A stretch of 8,137 nt of DNA from positions 1 to 8,137 of the forward strand of contig JARDZH010000059.1 of NCBI GenBank assembly GCA_029240955.1. Direction: 5' to 3'. Every line of letters starts with the position of its first letter. Positions within the stretch are counted from its first letter, which is position 1. This DNA is from Pseudomonas sp. GTDB taxonomy: Bacteria > Pseudomonadota > Gammaproteobacteria > Pseudomonadales > Pseudomonadaceae. The translations under genes were made by a program, and so were the position numbers. A model generated the notes under the pieces. The model saw only the letters and a program-made list of their open reading frames with translations, made no database searches and was not told where the DNA came from. Of this stretch, positions 5,777-8,137 are shown piece by piece.

Positions 5777-7462
5777 ATGCGAAAAAAATCTACGGTGGTG
5801 GGCGAGGCCACCCCGGCCACTTATATCAATGCACAAAGCGCCATAACCGGTCTGCGTGGGAGTGACCTGTTATCAACCCTGCGTGCCGTCGCGATACAGG
5901 GTTGGCGCCATCCACTGCGCAGTGCCCGTCGCGCCCTGGCGTTGGGCAGTCAGGTAGGACGCGTCGTGCTGCTGGGCGAGACGCCGTATCCGCCCAACCC
6001 ACGCGACAGCCGTTTCGCCGATCCGACCTGGAGCCTCAACCCGCTGTACCGACGCGGTCTGCAGGTCTATCTCAGCTGGCAGCACCAGATCAAACACTGG
6101 ATCGATGAAAGCGACCTGTCCAGAGACGACCGGGCGCGGGCGCATTTCCTGTTCGCACTGATCAACGATGCGATGTCGCCCACCAATACGCTGCTCAACC
6201 CGTTGGCGGTCAAGGCGCTGTTCGACTCAGGCGGCACCAGCGTACTGCGAGGCCTGCGGCACATGGCCGACGACCTGCTGCACAACAACGGGCTGCCGCG
6301 CCAGACCACTCGCGACGCTTTCGAGATTGGCCGCACGGTGGCGACTACGCCCGGCGCTGTGGTGTTTCGCAACGACATGCTGGAGCTGATCCAGTACAAA
6401 CCGATGAGCGAAAAGCAGTTCTCTCGACCGATGCTGATCGTGCCGCCGCAGATCAACAAGTACTACATCTTCGACCTGAGCCCCAACAACAGCTTCGTGC
6501 AGTACGCGCTGAAGAACGGGCTGCAGACCTTTGTGATCAGCTGGCGCAATCCGGACATCCGGCATCGCGAATGGGGGCTGTCCAGTTATGTGGAAGCCGC
6601 CGAAGAAGCGATGAATGTGTGTCGAGCGATCACGGGGGCCCGCGAGGTGAATCTGGTCGGCGCCTGCGCAGGTGGCCTGACGATCGCGGCGCTGCAAGGC
6701 CATCTTCAGGCCAAGCGCCAGTTGCGCCGCGTCGCCAGCGCTACGTATATGGTCAGCTTGCTCGACGCGCAGATCGAAAGTCCGGCCACGCTGTTCATCG
6801 ACGAACAGACTCTGGAAGCCGCCAAGCGACGTTCGTATCAGCGCGGGATTCTTGAAGGCAGCGACATGGCGCGGGTGTTTGCCTGGATGCGCCCCAACGA
6901 TCTGATCTGGAGCTACTGGATCAATAACTATCTGCTGGGCAAGTCGCCGCCCGCGTTCGACATCCTGTACTGGAACAACGACACCACGCGCCTGCCGGCC
7001 GCGTTGCATGGCGACCTGCTGGACTTCTTCAAACACAACCCGCTTGCGCATCCAGGCGGCCTCGAAGTGTGCGGTACGCCGGTCGACCTGCAGAAAGTGA
7101 CGGTGGACAGCTTCAGCATCGCCGGCATCAACGATCACATCACGCCGTGGGATTCGGTGTATCGCTCGACCTTGCTGCTGGGCGGGGAGCGGCGTTTTCT
7201 GCTCTCCAACAGCGGGCATGTGCAGAGCATTCTCAACCCGCCGGGCAACCCCAAATCCCACTATGTCGAGCACAGTCAGCTGAGCAGCGACCCGCGCGCC
7301 TGGTACTACGACGCCAAGCAGCAGGATGGCAGCTGGTGGCCAACCTGGCTGAGCTGGATTCAGGAGCATTCGGGCGCGGAGCGCGAGACGAACGTGGATC
7401 TGGGCAACGCGAATTTCCCGCCGATGGAGGCGGCGCCCGGCACTTACGTGCACGTGCGTTGA
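5777..7462 (+). CDS. phaC2: Class II poly(3-hydroxyalkanoate) synthase 2
   Basis: This is the second mcl-PHA synthase, catalysing the same reaction as PhaC1, to which it is clearly paralogous along its whole length. It has 561 aa. The nucleophile is Cys297 in GACAGG (Ala where PhaC1 has Ser after the Cys), with Asp453 (IND) and His481 (SGH). At the position equivalent to PhaC1 Glu130 it has Asp131; the other specificity residues are kept (Ser327, Ser479, Gln483). Asn478 replaces the Ser next to the SGH motif. A strong ribosome binding site, AAGGAG (5761-5766), lies 10 nt before the ATG. The N-terminal 20 residues differ fully from PhaC1, and similarity starts at ITGLRG. The C-terminus APGTYVHVR mirrors PhaC1 SPGTYVHER. 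The gene is probably cotranscribed with phaZ, subject to the hairpin at 5707-5735. Confidence 0.97.
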   Translation: MRKKSTVVGEATPATYINAQSAITGLRGSDLLSTLRAVAIQGWRHPLRSARRALALGSQVGRVVLLGETPYPPNPRDSRFADPTWSLNPLYRRGLQVYLSWQHQIKHWIDESDLSRDDRARAHFLFALINDAMSPTNTLLNPLAVKALFDSGGTSVLRGLRHMADDLLHNNGLPRQTTRDAFEIGRTVATTPGAVVFRNDMLELIQYKPMSEKQFSRPMLIVPPQINKYYIFDLSPNNSFVQYALKNGLQTFVISWRNPDIRHREWGLSSYVEAAEEAMNVCRAITGAREVNLVGACAGGLTIAALQGHLQAKRQLRRVASATYMVSLLDAQIESPATLFIDEQTLEAAKRRSYQRGILEGSDMARVFAWMRPNDLIWSYWINNYLLGKSPPAFDILYWNNDTTRLPAALHGDLLDFFKHNPLAHPGGLEVCGTPVDLQKVTVDSFSIAGINDHITPWDSVYRSTLLLGGERRFLLSNSGHVQSILNPPGNPKSHYVEHSQLSSDPRAWYYDAKQQDGSWWPTWLSWIQEHSGAERETNVDLGNANFPPMEAAPGTYVHVR

Positions 7463-7499
7463 CCCTTTCGATTTCCTCAAGGCTCTGCCATTCAGGAGT

Positions 7500-7527
7500 G
7501 CGGCTGTTCGCAGCCGCCCCTGGCTGC
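7500..7527 (+). repeat. UUCG-loop hairpin with alternative pairing in the phaC2-phaD gap
   Basis: GCGGCTG (7500-7506) and CAGCCGC (7511-7517) form a perfect 7-bp stem closed by a TTCG tetraloop. The same middle segment GCAGCC (7510-7515) can instead pair with GGCTGC (7522-7527) around a 6-nt loop. No T-run follows, so it is not a classic terminator. It lies 37 nt before the phaD start and may modulate expression of the regulator relative to the synthase. Its function is inferred only from structure. Confidence 0.6.
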
Positions 7528-7564
7528 GCATGCCGGACATTCAGAAACCAGACAAGAAGCCCGG

Positions 7565-8137
7565 ATGAAGACCCGCGACCGTATCCTCGAATGTGCGTTG
7601 AATCTGTTCAATCAGGAAGGCGAACCGAACGTCTCGACCCTGGAAATTGCCAATGAAATGGGCATCAGCCCCGGCAACCTGTATTACCACTTCCACGGCA
7701 AGGAGCCGTTGGTGCTGGGCCTGTTCGAGCGTTTCCAGTGCGAGCTGACGCCGCTGCTCGACCCGCCCGCCGACGCCCGGCTGACTGCCGAGGATTACTG
7801 GCTGTTTCTGCACCTGATCGTCGAGCGCGTGGCTCACTACCGATTCCTGTTTCAGGACCTGTCCAATCTGGCCGGCCGACTGCCGAAACTGGCGCGCGGC
7901 ATCCGCAACCTGCTCAACGCGCTCAAGCGCACGCTGGCTTCACTGCTGGCGCATCTCAAGTCTCAAGGACAACTGGCAAGCGACACCCAGGCGCTGGGGC
8001 AACTGGTGGAGCAGATCACCATGACGCTGCTGTTTTCGCTGGATTACCAACGCATATTGGGCCGAGAGCCGGAAGTGCGGATAGTCGTGTACCAGATCAT
8101 GATGCTGGTGGCCCCGCATCTGGTGCCCGCGTCCGGA
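7565..8137 (+). CDS. phaD: PHA operon transcriptional regulator PhaD, TetR family (3' end outside the window)
   Basis: PhaD is a TetR-type regulator; in P. putida it activates the phaC1 and phaI promoters in response to a fatty-acid-derived signal. 191 codons are present and the frame is open at the window end. The family is about 200 aa long, so only a short tail is missing. The N-terminal DNA-binding domain contains the helix-turn-helix at about 25-44, with IANEMGISPGNLYYHF typical of TetR recognition helices. The rest is the helical ligand-binding and dimerisation domain. The ribosome binding site is weak (AAGAAG at 7554-7559, 5 nt from the ATG), which fits low expression of a regulator. 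The gene lies 102 nt after phaC2 behind a stable hairpin, and no separate promoter was convincing. The inverted repeat at 2604-2621 is its likely target. phaF and phaI are expected beyond the edge. Confidence 0.95.
   Translation, partial: MKTRDRILECALNLFNQEGEPNVSTLEIANEMGISPGNLYYHFHGKEPLVLGLFERFQCELTPLLDPPADARLTAEDYWLFLHLIVERVAHYRFLFQDLSNLAGRLPKLARGIRNLLNALKRTLASLLAHLKSQGQLASDTQALGQLVEQITMTLLFSLDYQRILGREPEVRIVVYQIMMLVAPHLVPASG

Noticed and set aside
5647..5865. 72-codon frame from a TTG with GGAG upstream, overlapping the phaC2 start
   Set aside because: Its second half is merely phaC2 read in another frame, the first half spans the hairpin at 5707-5735, and the product is unlike any family I know.

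Overview
The window is a stretch of Pseudomonas chromosome. The evidence is the gene order hslV-hslU-DUF971-phaC1-phaZ-phaC2-phaD, the class II (medium-chain-length) type of both PHA synthases, GC-rich codon use, and protein sequences that look typical of Pseudomonas. The exact species cannot be fixed from sequence alone. The wording of HslV and PhaC1 seems closer to the P. syringae/P. fluorescens side of the genus than to P. aeruginosa, but that is an impression from memory. All genes lie on the + strand.

Region 1 (1-2071) is the heat-shock protease operon. A near-perfect sigma-32 promoter (TTGAAA, 13 nt, CCCCATAT) precedes hslV. HslV starts at a TTG codon, so that removal of Met exposes the catalytic threonine. 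hslU, the ATPase partner, follows after 57 nt. A textbook intrinsic terminator (12-bp perfect stem, six T) closes the operon.

Region 2 (2072-2922) holds a small DUF971-family gene of unknown role, then 421 nt without a gene. That gap is the control region of the polyhydroxyalkanoate (PHA) operon. It contains a candidate PhaD operator (TTAGAA-N6-TTCTAA), a possible extended -10 promoter just downstream, and several GGTCA/GGTCAC repeats. A perfect AAnAANAA (Crc/Hfq catabolite-repression) motif lies in codons 4-6 of phaC1.

Region 3 (2923-8137) is the pha cluster. PHA synthase 1 and PHA synthase 2 flank the intracellular PHA depolymerase PhaZ, and the TetR-type regulator PhaD follows; phaD is cut by the window end. 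The two synthases polymerise (R)-3-hydroxyacyl-CoA, drawn from beta-oxidation or fatty-acid synthesis, onto granules. PhaZ releases the monomers, and PhaD adjusts transcription to the state of fatty-acid metabolism. phaF and phaI would be expected just beyond the right edge. All catalytic residues are intact.

I see no undescribed enzyme system. The less explained material is in the three gaps of the pha operon. Each holds strong secondary structure without a U-tract, and two of them have mutually exclusive pairing options that could tune expression between genes. There are also long blocks of near-identical DNA shared by phaC1 and phaC2. No tRNA, rRNA, CRISPR, insertion sequence or prophage signal was seen.
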